DNA of 64,000 bases, from positions 1 to 64,000 of the forward strand of contig NZ_JAAZQK010000012.1 in NCBI RefSeq assembly GCF_012275445.1, given 5' to 3'. This stretch comes from Rhizobacter sp. SG703. Its GTDB lineage: Bacteria > Pseudomonadota > Gammaproteobacteria > Burkholderiales > Burkholderiaceae_C. Both the position numbers and the translations under genes were made by a program. The notes under the pieces are model-generated. The model was given only the letters and a program-made list of their open reading frames with translations. It was not told the origin of the DNA and ran no database searches. Of this stretch, positions 37,586-48,300 are shown one piece after another (position 1 is the stretch's first letter; every line of letters begins with the position of its first letter).

Positions 37586-39646
37586 TCAGTACTCGTAGGC
37601 ACCGATGTCGGTCGCCGCACCCTGGGCGCGTTGCACGCCGCGGATGTCGGTCGGGGACAGCGACTGGCTCGCGCCGGCATCGATCGCCGGGCTGCCGGTC
37701 GACAGCGTCAGCGGGGTGCTGCCCGTCGTGGTCGAGAACTTCGGATCGGCCACCTTGCTGCCGCTGTCGTCGCGGCCGCTCAGCGCCTTGTACTTGGTCA
37801 GCCAGGTCGCGAAATTGACGCCGCTGAACGAGTCGGACGAGAAGGTCGGGTTGCCCGTGCTGGTGTAGTAGACGTTGTGGTCGAAGACCAGCGTCTTGTA
37901 GTCGGTCATCGCGTTGGAGCCGATCTTCACCACCGGCTTGGCCGACGAGCCGTAGACGATGTTGTTGCCGAAGTACACGTTGGTGCCGGCCTGGCCCACT
38001 TCCGATTCGTTCGACAGGAAGATCGAGCCGTGCATCAGCTTGCCGGTGTCGTAGCAGCTGTTGTTGTAGAAGCGGGCATTGCTCGACGACGAGGTCGCGA
38101 GGCAGGCCCAGGTGGATCCGATCACGACGTTGTTGCGGACGATGCCGTCATAGGTCTCGTACGTGCCGTCGACCAGGCGGTAGTCGTCGGTCTCCTGGCC
38201 CAGCATCAGCGCATGGCCGTTGTTGGCGTTGCCGATGTTGACGAGGCGGTTGTTCTCGAAGACCGGGTTGCGGGCATTGCCCTTGGCGTAGACGCCGATG
38301 TCCGGCACGTCGTGGATGTAGTTGCCGGCGACGCGGACACGGTCCGCACCGACGATGTCGACGCCCTGGGCGTTGCTGCCCGGCGTGACCTTGGACGGGT
38401 CTTGCCAGATCTCGTTGTCGAGCACTTCGACGTCGTTGGAGGTGCGCACCAGCTTGACGATGTCGGCGACGCTGCAGCACAGGCGGTTGCCCACCAGCTT
38501 GACCTTCGGCGTGTCGATCTTGATCGCGTTGCCGTCGCTGCCGCCGGCGGCGCTGCCCTGGATCTCCAGGCCTTGCACCACCCAGTACATCGGGTAGCAG
38601 TCGGTGTTGCCGCTGCCGTCGCCGACCGCGTCTTCATCGCAGGCCGAGTTGTAGAAGTACACGGTCGGGCCGGCGCTGGTGCTCTTGATCACCGGACGCT
38701 CGCCGTTGTAGCCGCGCAGCGAGATCCACTTGGTGGCGCTGCCCTGGCGGCGGATCACGACGCTCTCGGTGTAGGTGCCGGCACGCACGTCGATGGTGTC
38801 GCCGGCGCTGGCCAGGCCGACGGCCTTGTTGATGGTCCTGAACGGGGCCGCCAGCGTGCCGGCGTTGCTGTCGCTGCCGGTGGTCGCGACGAAGTAGGCC
38901 TTGCCGGTACCGGTGCCCGGCGCGGTGCCGGTACCGCCGGTGGCGCCCGAACCGCCGCCGGTGGAGGTGGCGGTGAACGATGCACCGACCGCAGCCGCCG
39001 CATTCATCTGCACCGTGCAGGTGCCGGTGCCCGAGCAGGCGCCGCTCCAGCCGCTGAAGCTGTAGCCGGCAGCCGGTGCCGGGTTCAGCGTGACCGGCGT
39101 GCCCGAGTAGAAGACGCTGGTGCACGACGCGCTGCACGACACGCCAGCCGGGCTCGACGTCAGCGAGCCGCTGCCGGTGACGGTCAGCTGCAGCGGGTAG
39201 GTGACCGTGGGGGTCGGGGTGGGCGTCGGCGTGGGGGTCGGCGTCGGCGTGGGCGTGGCGGTCGAGACGAAGCTCGCGGTCGCCGTGCGGTTCTGGTTCA
39301 TCGTCACGTAGCAGAACTCCGTGCCGGTGCACGAGCCGCCGCTCCAGCCCTTGAAGGTGTAGCCGCTGCTGGCGCGCGTGCCGATCATCACCTGCGTGCC
39401 GGCCGCGAAGCTCGCGGAGCACTGGGTGTTGCCTTCGCCGCAGACGATGCCTGCGGGCTGCGAGCCGATCAGGCCGCCGGTCTGGCCGGACACCGTCAGC
39501 GTGTAGCGCGTGCCGATGGCCGCGGCCGATTCGGTGACACCCGCGGCCTCCGCCGCATCCGTGCCTTGATCCGTCGAGGACCCGCCGCATCCGGCCAGCA
39601 CGGCCGTCACGCAGAACGCGCCCAACACCTTGTGAAACCAACTCAT
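37586..39646 (-). CDS. Lipoprotein with InlB-type repeats and right-handed beta-helix
   Basis: 686 aa. Lipobox VLAGCGG; ribosome site GAGGAG upstream. Two InlB-type repeats (TFKGWSGGSCTG; FSGWSGACSGTG) are joined by a (TP)n linker encoded by a hexameric DNA repeat near 39205-39262. From about residue 250 a DUF1565/parallel beta-helix domain begins (GSDSNAGTLAAPFRTINKA), with many N-V-rich coils, and the protein ends DIGAYEY, a common end of such adhesin or lyase-like proteins. It is probably a surface polysaccharide-binding or degrading protein; catalysis is not proven. Confidence 0.87.
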   Translation of the reverse strand: MSWFHKVLGAFCVTAVLAGCGGSSTDQGTDAAEAAGVTESAAAIGTRYTLTVSGQTGGLIGSQPAGIVCGEGNTQCSASFAAGTQVMIGTRASSGYTFKGWSGGSCTGTEFCYVTMNQNRTATASFVSTATPTPTPTPTPTPTPTPTVTYPLQLTVTGSGSLTSSPAGVSCSASCTSVFYSGTPVTLNPAPAAGYSFSGWSGACSGTGTCTVQMNAAAAVGASFTATSTGGGSGATGGTGTAPGTGTGKAYFVATTGSDSNAGTLAAPFRTINKAVGLASAGDTIDVRAGTYTESVVIRRQGSATKWISLRGYNGERPVIKSTSAGPTVYFYNSACDEDAVGDGSGNTDCYPMYWVVQGLEIQGSAAGGSDGNAIKIDTPKVKLVGNRLCCSVADIVKLVRTSNDVEVLDNEIWQDPSKVTPGSNAQGVDIVGADRVRVAGNYIHDVPDIGVYAKGNARNPVFENNRLVNIGNANNGHALMLGQETDDYRLVDGTYETYDGIVRNNVVIGSTWACLATSSSSNARFYNNSCYDTGKLMHGSIFLSNESEVGQAGTNVYFGNNIVYGSSAKPVVKIGSNAMTDYKTLVFDHNVYYTSTGNPTFSSDSFSGVNFATWLTKYKALSGRDDSGSKVADPKFSTTTGSTPLTLSTGSPAIDAGASQSLSPTDIRGVQRAQGAATDIGAYEY

Positions 39647-40062
39647 TCGATAGCTCCTCTAGCCAATCCAAACGCCGGGCCAATCCCTGCGCCCGTCGAT
39701 GCGGCATCCCTGTTTCGACGGCTGGGACGAATCTTTGAACAGCCAGAGGTGAGCCCTGTTACGGGAGGTCAGATCACGGGCTTTTGTTTTTGCAAGCGGT
39801 GGAATGCGAAGTGCACCCCCTTGTTCACGGGGGTGGCAGAGGGGGATCGGTCGATCCATCGGAAATCACGATGAAGCGATGTAGGGTTTATCCGACGCCA
39901 AACATGTTTCGGATTCAGTTACAGACTCGTGGGCTTTCGCTACAAAACCGCCTCTGGCTGTCGATAAGTCCTTGATTGCGCTCGTGAATCAGCAAGGCGA
40001 AAGCCTGCCAATCCTGACGATCGGAGCGCTCAAGTTCTCGAAGAAGGGGCCCGTTCGGGCGC
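39647..40062. other. 416-bp intergenic region, AT-richer than surroundings
   Basis: No coding gene is seen. It is the 5' region of the beta-helix lipoprotein (minus) and lies 3' of the exported hypothetical protein. It contains one hairpin, CACCCCC (39814-39820) with GGGGGTG (39829-39835), and stretches such as CTTTTGTTTTTGC. Base composition is visibly less GC-rich than the genes around it. No known riboswitch consensus was recognised. Confidence 0.6.
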
Positions 40063-40689
40063 CTATTGCGGCGACTGCTTCGCGGCCGGGGTATCGGCTT
40101 TTGGTTTGTCGCCGCGTTGCGCCGAATCCACATCGGCGGCGGGCGCCGTCGATTCCTGTTCCGCCAGGCGGCTCAGGCGGCGCCCGGCCTCGCTGTCGGG
40201 CGCCAATCGCAGGCCCAGGTGCACCTTGTGCTGCACCCGCGATGCATCGGGCGGGTAGTACGACACCGACAGCTCCAGCCCGCCCGGGCACAGCAGCTTC
40301 ACCAGGTCGTTCATGAAGGACGGGCTCTTCGGGCACTTGTCGCCGTACGCGTTGGCGATCTGCGCGGACTGGCGCGCCGCGAACGCGCGCGCCTGGGTTT
40401 CATCGGCGAAGTCGGCGACCCCGTGCACACTGAGCAGCGTCAGGCTCTTCGGTGTCGCGAGCAGTTCGACCGCCTTGAACTCGGGCGCCTTGTCGGGCCT
40501 ATCGACCACCATCTCGACCATCGGCGAGACGCGCGTGCGCTGCTGCGTCAGCTCGCCGACGACATACGGTGCGCCGAGCTTGTAGCCGAACAGGTCGCCG
40601 TCCGGCGGGCCGGCGTGCGCGGTGGCGCAGGCGGCGACGGCGCACAGCACGGCCAGCGCGCGGGTCGAGAAGAGTTGAATGCTGGGCAT
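40063..40689 (-). CDS. Exported hypothetical protein
   Basis: 208 aa from MPSIQLFSTRAL; an in-frame TTG three codons upstream is less likely. The signal peptide ends ATAHA before GPPDG. The mature part has no domain I recognise: DLFGYKLGAPYVVGELTQ, two cysteines (CPKSPSF, LLCPGGLE) that could pair, and a disordered Ala/Ser/Lys tail after LSRLAEQES. It is downstream of tRNA-Val on the same strand but separated from it by a terminator. Confidence 0.75.
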   Translation of the reverse strand: MPSIQLFSTRALAVLCAVAACATAHAGPPDGDLFGYKLGAPYVVGELTQQRTRVSPMVEMVVDRPDKAPEFKAVELLATPKSLTLLSVHGVADFADETQARAFAARQSAQIANAYGDKCPKSPSFMNDLVKLLCPGGLELSVSYYPPDASRVQHKVHLGLRLAPDSEAGRRLSRLAEQESTAPAADVDSAQRGDKPKADTPAAKQSPQ

Positions 40690-40806
40690 GCCGATCAACT
40701 ATATCTGCGGCGAATGATGACTCCGGTCACCGCGCGATGGCGCAGCCGACGGGGCGCTCGGGCCGGTTCATGTCACGAAGACAGAAACGCGGGCAAAAAC
40801 GCGGGC

Positions 40807-40833
40807 AAAAAAAAGCAGCACCGCGTGCTGCTT
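40807..40833 (-). terminator. Rho-independent terminator of tRNA-Val
   Basis: AAGCAGCA (40813-40820) and TGCTGCTT (40826-40833) form the stem with loop CCGCG; the plus-strand A-run 40807-40814 becomes a U-run after the stem on the minus strand. It is 19 bp from the 3' end of the tRNA. Beside it the motif AACGCGGGCAAAA occurs twice in tandem. Confidence 0.88.
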
Positions 40834-40851
40834 GTTTCCTGGTGATCGAAC

Positions 40852-40926
40852 TGGTGGGCGGTGCAGGGTTCGAACCTGCGACTTCCACCGTGTGAAGGTG
40901 GCACTCTACCGCTGAGTTAACCGCCC
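40852..40926 (-). tRNA. tRNA-Val, anticodon CAC
   Basis: 75 nt including an encoded CCA. The acceptor stem GGGCGGT pairs with ACCGCCC; D-arm ACTC...GAGT; anticodon stem CCACC/GGTGG with loop TTCACAC, giving anticodon CAC (reads GUG); T-arm GCAGG-TTCGAAC-CCTGC. All four arms are well formed. It reads the codon GUG, very common in this GC-rich genome. Confidence 0.96.
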
Positions 40927-40987
40927 GAGTGTCTCTTGGCTCGTGCCTTGCGATCACCGGCTTCGCAACTTGCTGCGAAGCCCCGGA

Positions 40988-41692
40988 TTATGCCACAAGC
41001 TGGCGCCACCCCGTCTTGCCGCCAGAAGCCTTGTCGAGATCGGCAAGCTGCTTCTCGTGGGCGGCCAGCTCCTCGTCGTTCGCGACGATGACCGGCAGGT
41101 CGAAGCTGCCGAAGTCGATCGCCGCGATGACGATGTCCTGCGACGAGCTGCCGCCCGCATCGATGACCAGCGAGTTCTGCCCGCGCGTCATGTTGATGTA
41201 GACCTCGGCCAGCAAGCCGGCGTCGAGCAGCGCGCCGTGCAGCGAGCGGTTCGAGTTGTCGACCTCCAGCCGCTTGCACAGCGCATCGAGCGAATTCGAC
41301 TTGCCGGGGAACATCTCGCGCGCCATCAGCAGGCTGTCGCTGACGCCAGCGACGCACTCCGCGAACGGCCGCCGGCCGAGCCGGCGCAGCTCGGCATTCA
41401 TGAAGCCGACGTCGAAGCCGGCGTTGTGGATGATGACCTCGGCGCCCGCCAGGAAGTCCATCAGCTCGTCGGCGATCGCGGCGAACAGCGGCTTGTCGGC
41501 CAGGAATTCGTCGGTCAGCCCGTGGATCTTCACCGCGTCTTCATGGCTGGAGCGCTGCGGGTTGACGTAGAAGTGCTTGGTGTTGCCGGTCAGCCGACGG
41601 TTGACCATCTCGACGCAGCCGATCTCGATGATGCGGTCGCCGGACTCCGGGCTCAGGCCGGTGGTTTCGGTGTCGAAGAAGACTTGCCTCAT
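40988..41692 (-). CDS. dnaQ: DNA polymerase III epsilon subunit (3'-5' proofreading exonuclease)
   Basis: 234 aa. ExoI motif [11 protein letters not shown] supplies the DxE metal ligands, ExoII is [10 protein letters not shown], and Exo[17 protein letters not shown] gives the His and Asp. The C-terminal region ([15 protein letters not shown]) is the polymerase-binding tail. The ATG overlaps the lgt stop by 4 bp, so the two are co-translated. The following gene on the same strand is tRNA-Val. Confidence 0.96.
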   Translation of the reverse strand: MRQVFFDTETTGLSPESGDRIIEIGCVEMVNRRLTGNTKHFYVNPQRSSHEDAVKIHGLTDEFLADKPLFAAIADELMDFLAGAEVIIHNAGFDVGFMNAELRRLGRRPFAECVAGVSDSLLMAREMFPGKSNSLDALCKRLEVDNSNRSLHGALLDAGLLAEVYINMTRGQNSLVIDAGGSSSQDIVIAAIDFGSFDLPVIVANDEELAAHEKQLADLDKASGGKTGWRQLVA

Positions 41693-42510
41693 GCGGCCAC
41701 CTTCTCGCCCGCCGGCAGGCCGCGCCGCGCCGACCAGAGGCACAGCACGACGCCCGCCGCGATCATCGGCACGCACAGCCACTGGCCCATGCTCATGCCG
41801 AGCGCGAGGATGCCGAGGAAGGCATCCGGCTCGCGGAAGAACTCCGCGGCGAAGCGGCACAGCCCGTAGCCGATCAGGAACACGCCCGACACCTGGCCCA
41901 TCGGCCGCGGCTTGCGCGAGAACCACCAGAGGAACGCGAACAGCAGCAGGCCTTCCATGCCGAACTGGTAGAGCTGCGACGGATGGCGCGGCTGCGTGCT
42001 GCCCGACTCCGGAAACACCATGCCCCACGGCAGGTCCGGCGACGCGAAGCGGCCCCACAGCTCGCCGTTGATGAAGTTGCCGATGCGCCCGGACGCGAGC
42101 CCGGTCGGCACGCACGGTGCGATCAGGTCGGTGACCTGCCAGAACGGCCGCTTGCGCATCCACGCGAACACACCCATCGCGGCGACCACGCCGAGCAGCC
42201 CGCCGTGGAAGGCCATGCCGCCCTTCCAGACCGAGAAGATCTCGAGCGGATGGCTGGCGTAGTAGCCCGGCTTGTAGAACAGCACGTAGCCGAGCCGGCC
42301 GCCGATCACGACGCCGAGCACGCCGTAGAACAGCAGGTCCTCGACGTCGCGGCGGGTCCAGCCGGCCTGCGCGAACTGCGTCTGCCGCACGCGGATCGAC
42401 GCGAGCCACAGGAAGAGCCCGAAGGCGACCAGGTAGGTGATGCCGTACCAGTGGATGGCCAGCGGGCCGACCTGCAGCGCGACGGGATCGAATTTCGGGT
42501 GAACGAGCAT
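41689..42510 (-). CDS. lgt: Prolipoprotein diacylglyceryl transferase
   Basis: 273 aa from [12 protein letters not shown]. Transfers diacylglycerol from phosphatidylglycerol to the lipobox Cys of preprolipoproteins, as needed by the three lipoproteins at 34-40 kb. The signature [14 protein letters not shown] is complete, with the HGGLLG segment and about seven TM helices. The stop overlaps the dnaQ start. Confidence 0.97.
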   Translation of the reverse strand: MLVHPKFDPVALQVGPLAIHWYGITYLVAFGLFLWLASIRVRQTQFAQAGWTRRDVEDLLFYGVLGVVIGGRLGYVLFYKPGYYASHPLEIFSVWKGGMAFHGGLLGVVAAMGVFAWMRKRPFWQVTDLIAPCVPTGLASGRIGNFINGELWGRFASPDLPWGMVFPESGSTQPRHPSQLYQFGMEGLLLFAFLWWFSRKPRPMGQVSGVFLIGYGLCRFAAEFFREPDAFLGILALGMSMGQWLCVPMIAAGVVLCLWSARRGLPAGEKVAA

Positions 42511-42577
42511 GGGTGTGGGGAGCCGGGCAATGCTGAAGCAGGCGAACGATACCGCAGCCGCGGCCCGGCCCGGCTTT

Positions 42578-43522
42578 TCATCCGGCCAGCGACGCCCGCA
42601 CGAAGCGCACGAAGCGCTCGACCACCGGCCCGGCATCGCGCGGCCACACCAGGCTGGTCTCGGACTGCGGCGCCGCGCCGGCCGGCGCGGCCAGCGACGG
42701 CGGCAGCCGCCGGTACAGCACGCCGTCGCGCCGCAGCTGGGTCACCGATTCGGGCACCCACGCGAGGCCCAACCCGGCCGACACCAGGTTGACGATGGTC
42801 TGCATCTGGATCGCCTCCTGGCCGATCATCGGCGTCGCGCCATGCCGGTGGTAGAACGCGACCACCGCATCGTGGATCGACGGCGCGATCGCCCGCGGGA
42901 AGATGATCAGCGGCTGCGCCAGCAGGGCCGGCAGCGCCAGCCGGCGCGCAGCGGCCAGCGGCGACGCGGCCGGCAGCGCGAGCACCAGTGGTTCGGTGCC
43001 GAGCGACAGGTGCTCGAGCGCCGGCGCCGGCAGCATGCCCGGGGCGTGCAGCACGAAGCCGGCATCGGCCTCGCGCTGCGACAGCGCGGCGAGCTGCACG
43101 TCGGTGGTGGCCTCGCGCAGCTCGACGTGGATGCCGGGCTCGGCGAGCCGGAAGTCGCGCAGCCAGCCCGGCAGCGGCCCGAAGCCGACCGTCGAGACGA
43201 AGCCGAGCCGCAGCCGCCCGACCGCGCCGCTGCCGGCCGCACCGGCCACCGCCGCCAGCGCCGCGGCCTGCTGCAGCAGCTGGCGCACCGGCGACACCAG
43301 CGCCTCGCCGGCCGGCGTCAGCGCGACGCGCCGGCGCGTGCGGTCGAACAGCGCGGTGCCCAGCCGCGCCTCGATCTGGCGGATCGCGAGCGTCAGCGGC
43401 GGCTGCGTCATGTTCAGCTGCTGCGCCGCGCGGCCGAAGTGCAGCGTCTCGGCCAGCACCAGGAACTGCCGCCAGGCCCGCAGCTCGATCGCCGGCACGC
43501 GGAACTCGTCAGTCATGGCCAT
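42578..43522 (-). CDS. LysR-family transcriptional regulator
   Basis: 314 aa. N-terminal winged helix-turn-helix ([32 protein letters not shown]) and a C-terminal effector-binding domain. It is divergent from ilvD with 107 bp between starts, which suggests control of ilvD and itself. Start may be 43522 (MAMTDEF) or 43516. No effector can be assigned. The sequence before the start is AT-richer and holds an inverted repeat at 43545. Confidence 0.93.
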   Translation of the reverse strand: MAMTDEFRVPAIELRAWRQFLVLAETLHFGRAAQQLNMTQPPLTLAIRQIEARLGTALFDRTRRRVALTPAGEALVSPVRQLLQQAAALAAVAGAAGSGAVGRLRLGFVSTVGFGPLPGWLRDFRLAEPGIHVELREATTDVQLAALSQREADAGFVLHAPGMLPAPALEHLSLGTEPLVLALPAASPLAAARRLALPALLAQPLIIFPRAIAPSIHDAVVAFYHRHGATPMIGQEAIQMQTIVNLVSAGLGLAWVPESVTQLRRDGVLYRRLPPSLAAPAGAAPQSETSLVWPRDAGPVVERFVRFVRASLAG

Positions 43523-43544
43523 CGCTCATACACAGGACATATCA

Positions 43545-43560
43545 ATCCACCACGCTGGAT
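43545..43560. promoter_or_regulatory. Candidate LysR-type operator between lysR and ilvD
   Basis: ATCCA (43545-43549) and TGGAT (43556-43560) form an inverted repeat with a 6-base spacer, flanked by ATATC and ATATAT, in the 107-bp divergent region. LysR-type boxes are AT-rich imperfect palindromes of this size. Assignment is by position only. Confidence 0.45.
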
Positions 43561-43629
43561 ATATTGGACGACATTCTGCACGCGATCGATACTCACGCTC
43601 CCCCCGAGCTTCCGCCAGGAGACACCCCG

Positions 43630-45327
43630 ATGAGCAGCCCCCTCAGCCCCGTGAACCGCCGTTCGAGGAACATCACCGAAGGCGTCGCGCGCGCGCCGAA
43701 CCGCTCGATGTATTACGCGCTCGGCTACCAGGAAGGCGACTTCAAGAAGCCGATGATCGGCGTGGCCAACGGCCATTCGACGATCACGCCGTGCAACTCC
43801 GGGCTGCAGAAGCTGGCCGACGCCGCGGTGGCCGGCATCGAGGAAGCCGGCGGCAATGCGCAGATCTTCGGCACGCCGACCATCAGCGACGGCATGGCGA
43901 TGGGCACCGAAGGCATGAAGTACAGCCTGGTCTCGCGCGAGGTGATCGCCGACTGCATCGAGACCTGCGTCGGCGGCCAGTGGATGGACGGCGTGCTGGT
44001 GGTCGGCGGCTGCGACAAGAACATGCCCGGCGGCATGATGGGCATGCTGCGCGCCAACGTGCCGGCGATCTACGTCTACGGCGGCACCATCCTGCCGGGC
44101 CGCTACAAGGGCCAGGACCTGAACATCGTCAGCGTGTTCGAGGCGGTCGGCCAGTTCAGCGCCGGCAACATGAGCGAGGAAGACTTCTGCGAGATCGAGC
44201 GCCGCGCCATCCCCGGCAGCGGCTCGTGCGGCGGCATGTACACCGCCAACACGATGAGCTCGTCGTTCGAGGCGCTCGGCATGGCCCTGCCCTTCAGCAG
44301 CACGATGGCCAACCCGCACGACGAGACCGCCAACACCGCGAAGGCGGCGGCGCGCGCGCTCGTCGAGGCGGTGAAGGCCGACCTGAAGCCGCGCGACATC
44401 GTCACGAAGAAGTCGATCGAGAACGCGGTCGCGGTGATCATGGCCACCGGCGGCTCGACCAATGCGGTGCTGCACTTCCTGGCCATCGCCCATGCGGCCG
44501 GCGTCGAGTGGACGATCGACGACTTCGAGCGCGTGCGCCGCAAGGTGCCGGTGCTGTGCGACCTGAAGCCCTCGGGCAGGTACCTGGCGGTCGACCTGCA
44601 CCGCGCCGGCGGCATCCCGCAGGTCATGAAGGTGCTGCTGAAGGCCGGCCTGCTGCACGGCGACTGCATGACGATCACCGGCAAGACGGTGGCCGAGAAC
44701 CTGGCCGCGATCCCGGACGTGCCGCGCGCCGACCAGGACGTGATCCGCACCATCGACAACCCGATGTACGCCGAGGGCCACCTGGCGATCCTGAAGGGCA
44801 ACCTGTCGCCCGAAGGCTGCGTGGCCAAGATCACCGGCCTGAAGAACCCGGTGATCACCGGCCCGGCGCGGGTGTTCGACGACGAGCAGTCGGCGCTGGC
44901 CGCGATCATGGCACGCCAGATCGTCGCCGGCGACGTGATGGTGCTGCGCTACCTCGGCCCGAAGGGCGGCCCGGGCATGCCGGAGATGCTGGCGCCGACC
45001 GGCGCACTGATCGGCCAGGGCCTCGGCGAATCGGTCGGGCTGGTCACCGACGGCCGCTTCTCCGGCGGCACCTGGGGCATGGTGGTCGGCCACGTCGCGC
45101 CCGAGGCGTATGCCGGCGGCACCATCGCGCTGGTGCACGAGGGCGACTCGATCACGATCGACGCCCACACGCTGACGCTGCAGCTGAACGTCAGCGACGC
45201 GGTGCTGGCACAGCGGCGCGCCACATGGACGCCGCCGCCGCCGCGCTACACCCGCGGCGTGATGGCCAAGTTCTTCAAGAACGCAGCCAGCGCCAGCCAG
45301 GGCGCGGTGCTCGACAAGATCGACTGA
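43630..45327 (+). CDS. ilvD: Dihydroxy-acid dehydratase
   Basis: 565 aa. Penultimate enzyme of isoleucine and valine synthesis, dehydrating 2,3-dihydroxy acids to 2-keto acids with an iron-sulfur cluster. Cluster and active-site segments [15 protein letters not shown] and [15 protein letters not shown] are present, with [10 protein letters not shown] and the C-terminal [23 protein letters not shown] precedes the ATG. The last 53 bp overlap the antisense 3' end of czcA. Confidence 0.97.
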   Translation: MSSPLSPVNRRSRNITEGVARAPNRSMYYALGYQEGDFKKPMIGVANGHSTITPCNSGLQKLADAAVAGIEEAGGNAQIFGTPTISDGMAMGTEGMKYSLVSREVIADCIETCVGGQWMDGVLVVGGCDKNMPGGMMGMLRANVPAIYVYGGTILPGRYKGQDLNIVSVFEAVGQFSAGNMSEEDFCEIERRAIPGSGSCGGMYTANTMSSSFEALGMALPFSSTMANPHDETANTAKAAARALVEAVKADLKPRDIVTKKSIENAVAVIMATGGSTNAVLHFLAIAHAAGVEWTIDDFERVRRKVPVLCDLKPSGRYLAVDLHRAGGIPQVMKVLLKAGLLHGDCMTITGKTVAENLAAIPDVPRADQDVIRTIDNPMYAEGHLAILKGNLSPEGCVAKITGLKNPVITGPARVFDDEQSALAAIMARQIVAGDVMVLRYLGPKGGPGMPEMLAPTGALIGQGLGESVGLVTDGRFSGGTWGMVVGHVAPEAYAGGTIALVHEGDSITIDAHTLTLQLNVSDAVLAQRRATWTPPPPRYTRGVMAKFFKNAASASQGAVLDKID

Positions 45328-48300
45328 GCCGGTACAGCACCGGCAGCACCAGCAGCGTGAGGGCGGTCGACGACAGGATGCCGCCGATCACCACCGTCGC
45401 CAGCGGCCGCTGCACCTCGGCGCCGGTGCCGGTGGCCAGCGCCATCGGCACGAAGCCGAGCGAGGCCACCAGCGCCGTCATCAGCACCGGCCGCAGGCGC
45501 GCCAGCGCGCCGTCGCGGATGGCGTCGTCCAGCCCCATGCCGTTCTCGCGCAGGCTGCGGATGTGCGACAGCATCACCAGCCCGTTCAGCACCGCAACGC
45601 CGCACAGCGCGATGAAGCCGACCGCCGCCGAGATCGACAGCGGCATGCCGCGCAGCCACAGCGCCAGCACGCCGCCGGTCAGCGCGAACGGAATGCCGGT
45701 GAACACCAGCAGCCCGTCGCGCACGCTGCCGAACATCGCGAACAGCAGCGCGAACACCAGCAGCAGTGCCAGCGGCACCACCACCTGCAGCCGCTGCGTG
45801 GCCGACGCCAGCTGCTCGAACGTGCCGCCCCAGGCCGTCCAGTAGCCGGCCGGCACCTTCACCGCCGCCAGCGCGGCCTGGGCCTCGGCGACGAAGCTGC
45901 CGAGGTCGCGCCCGCCGACGTTGGCGCTGACGACGACGCGGCGCTTGCCGTCTTCGCGCGAGACCTGGTTCGGCCCCGGTGCGAGGTCCAGCGACGCGAT
46001 CTCGCCCAGCGGCACGTAGGCCGGCCCCGATGACGAGGCCGGCAGCGCGATCGGCAGCCGGCGCAGCGCGTCGATGTCCTGCCGCACCGCCTCCGGCAGC
46101 CGCACCAGGATGTCGAAGCGCCGGTCGCCCTGGAAGAACGTGCCCGCCTCGCGCCCGCCGATGGCCGCGGCCACCGTCTCCTGCACCTCGCCGAGGTTCA
46201 GCCCGTAGCGCGCGGCGCGGCCGCGGTCGATCTGCACCGACAGCATCGGCAGGCCGCCGGTCTGCTCCACCTTCACGTCGGTCGCGCCCGGCACCGCCTG
46301 CAGCACCGCCGCCAGGCGCGCTGCGGTCGCGTCGAGCACCTGCTGGTCGTCGCCGAACACCTTGACGGCGACATCGGAGCGCACCCCCGAGATCAGCTCG
46401 TTGAAGCGCAGCTGGATCGGCTGCGACAGCTCGTGCTGGCTGCCCGGCTGCCGGGCGGCCTCGTCGCGGATCGCCGCCACCAGCTGCTCGCGGGTCTTGC
46501 GCGGCTCGGGCCACTGGTCGACCGGCTTCAGCATGATGTAGCCGTCGGAGATGTTCGGTGGCATCGGGTCGGCCGCGATCTCGGCGGTGCCGGTGCGCGC
46601 GAAGACACGTTCGATCTCGGAAAGGCAGCCACCAGCCGGGCCTCGAGCTGCTTCTGCATCTCGACCGATTGCGTCAGGCTGGTGCCCGGGATGCGCAGCG
46701 CCTGGATCGCGAGGTCGCCTTCGTCGAGGTGGGGCACGAACTCGCTGCCGAGCCGGCTCGCCACCGCCAGCGAGAACAGCACCGCCACCCCGGCGAACGC
46801 CAGCACCACCGGCGCATTCGCCATCGCGGCCCGCAAGGCCGGCTCGTACCACTGGCGCGCCCGCACCATCAGGCGGTTCTCCTGCTCGGCCACCCGGCCG
46901 CCCATGCACAAGGCCATCGCGGCCGGCACGAAGCTGAACGACAGCAGCATCGCGCCCAGCAGCGCCAGCAGCACCGTCCAGGCCATCGGGTGGAACATCT
47001 TTCCCTCGACGCCGGTGAGCGCGAGGATCGGCAGGTAGACCACCATGATGATCAGCTGGCCGAACAACAGCGGCCGGCGCGTCTCCTTCGCCGCCAGCGC
47101 CACCTCGTGGAAGCGCTCGGCCCGCGTCAGCAAGCGCCCGTGTTTCGCCTGCGCATGCGCGAGCCGGCGGATCGCGCCTTCGGCACCGACGATGGCGCCG
47201 TCGATCAGCAGGCCGAAGTCGAGCGCGCCCAGGCTCATCAGGTTGGCGCTGATGCCGCGGCCCACCATGCCGCTGAAGGTGAACAGCATCGCCAGCGGGA
47301 TCACCATCGCCACCACCAGCGCCGCGCGCAGGTTGCCGAGGAACGCGAACAGGATCGCGGCCACCAGCACCGCGCCTTCGAGCAGGTTGTTGCGCACGGT
47401 CGCGATGGCCTTGTCGACCAGCGTCGTGCGGTCGTAGACGGTGACCGCCCGCACGCCATCGGGCAGCGTGGTGTTGATGGCCGCCATCTGCCGGTCGACC
47501 GCGCGCGAGACGCTGCGGCTGTTCTCGCCCATCAGCATGAACACCGTGCCGAGCACCACCTCCCGGCCGTTCTCGGTGGCGGCGCCGGTGCGCAGCTCGC
47601 GGCCCGTTTCCACCTGCGCGACGTCGCGCACCCGCACGCCCGGCCCGACCAGGATGTCGCCGATGTCGTCGATCGAGCGCACCTGCCCCGGCGCGCGCAC
47701 CAGCACCTGCTCGCCGCGCCGCTCGATGTAGCCGGCGCCCTGGTTGCCGTTGTTCTTCTCCAGCGCCGCCACCAGGTCGGCCAGGCCCAGCCCGTGGGCG
47801 CCGAGCCGCTCCAGGTCGGGTGCGACGACGTACTGCCGCTCGAAGCCGCCGATCGAGTTGACCTCGGCCACCCCGGCCACGTTGCGCAGCTGCGGCTTGA
47901 TGACCCAGTCCTGGATCTCGCGCAGGTCGGTCGGCGTGTACGGCGTGCCGTCGGGCTTCTTCGCGCCGGGGCGCGCCTCCACCGTCCACAGGTAGATCTC
48001 GCCGAGGCCGGTCGAGATCGGCCCCATGCTCGGCGTGACGCCGCGCGGCAGCTGGTCGCGCGCCTCCTGCAGCCGCTGGTTGACGAGCTGGCGGGCGAAA
48101 TGGATGTCGGTGCCTTCGCGGAAGATCACCGTCACCTGCGACAGGCCGTAGCGCGACAGCGACCGCGTCTGCTGCAGCCCGGGCAGCCCCGCCATCACGC
48201 GCTCGATCGGGTAGGTGATGCGCTGCTCGGTCTCGAGCGGCGAGTAGCCGGGCGCCTCGGTGTTGATGACCGCCTGCACGTTGGAGATGTCGACCACCGC

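Noticed and set aside
40699-40926. tRNA-Val as an integration site.
   Set aside because: No integrase, no duplicated tRNA end and no mobile genes nearby; the tRNA has a normal terminator.
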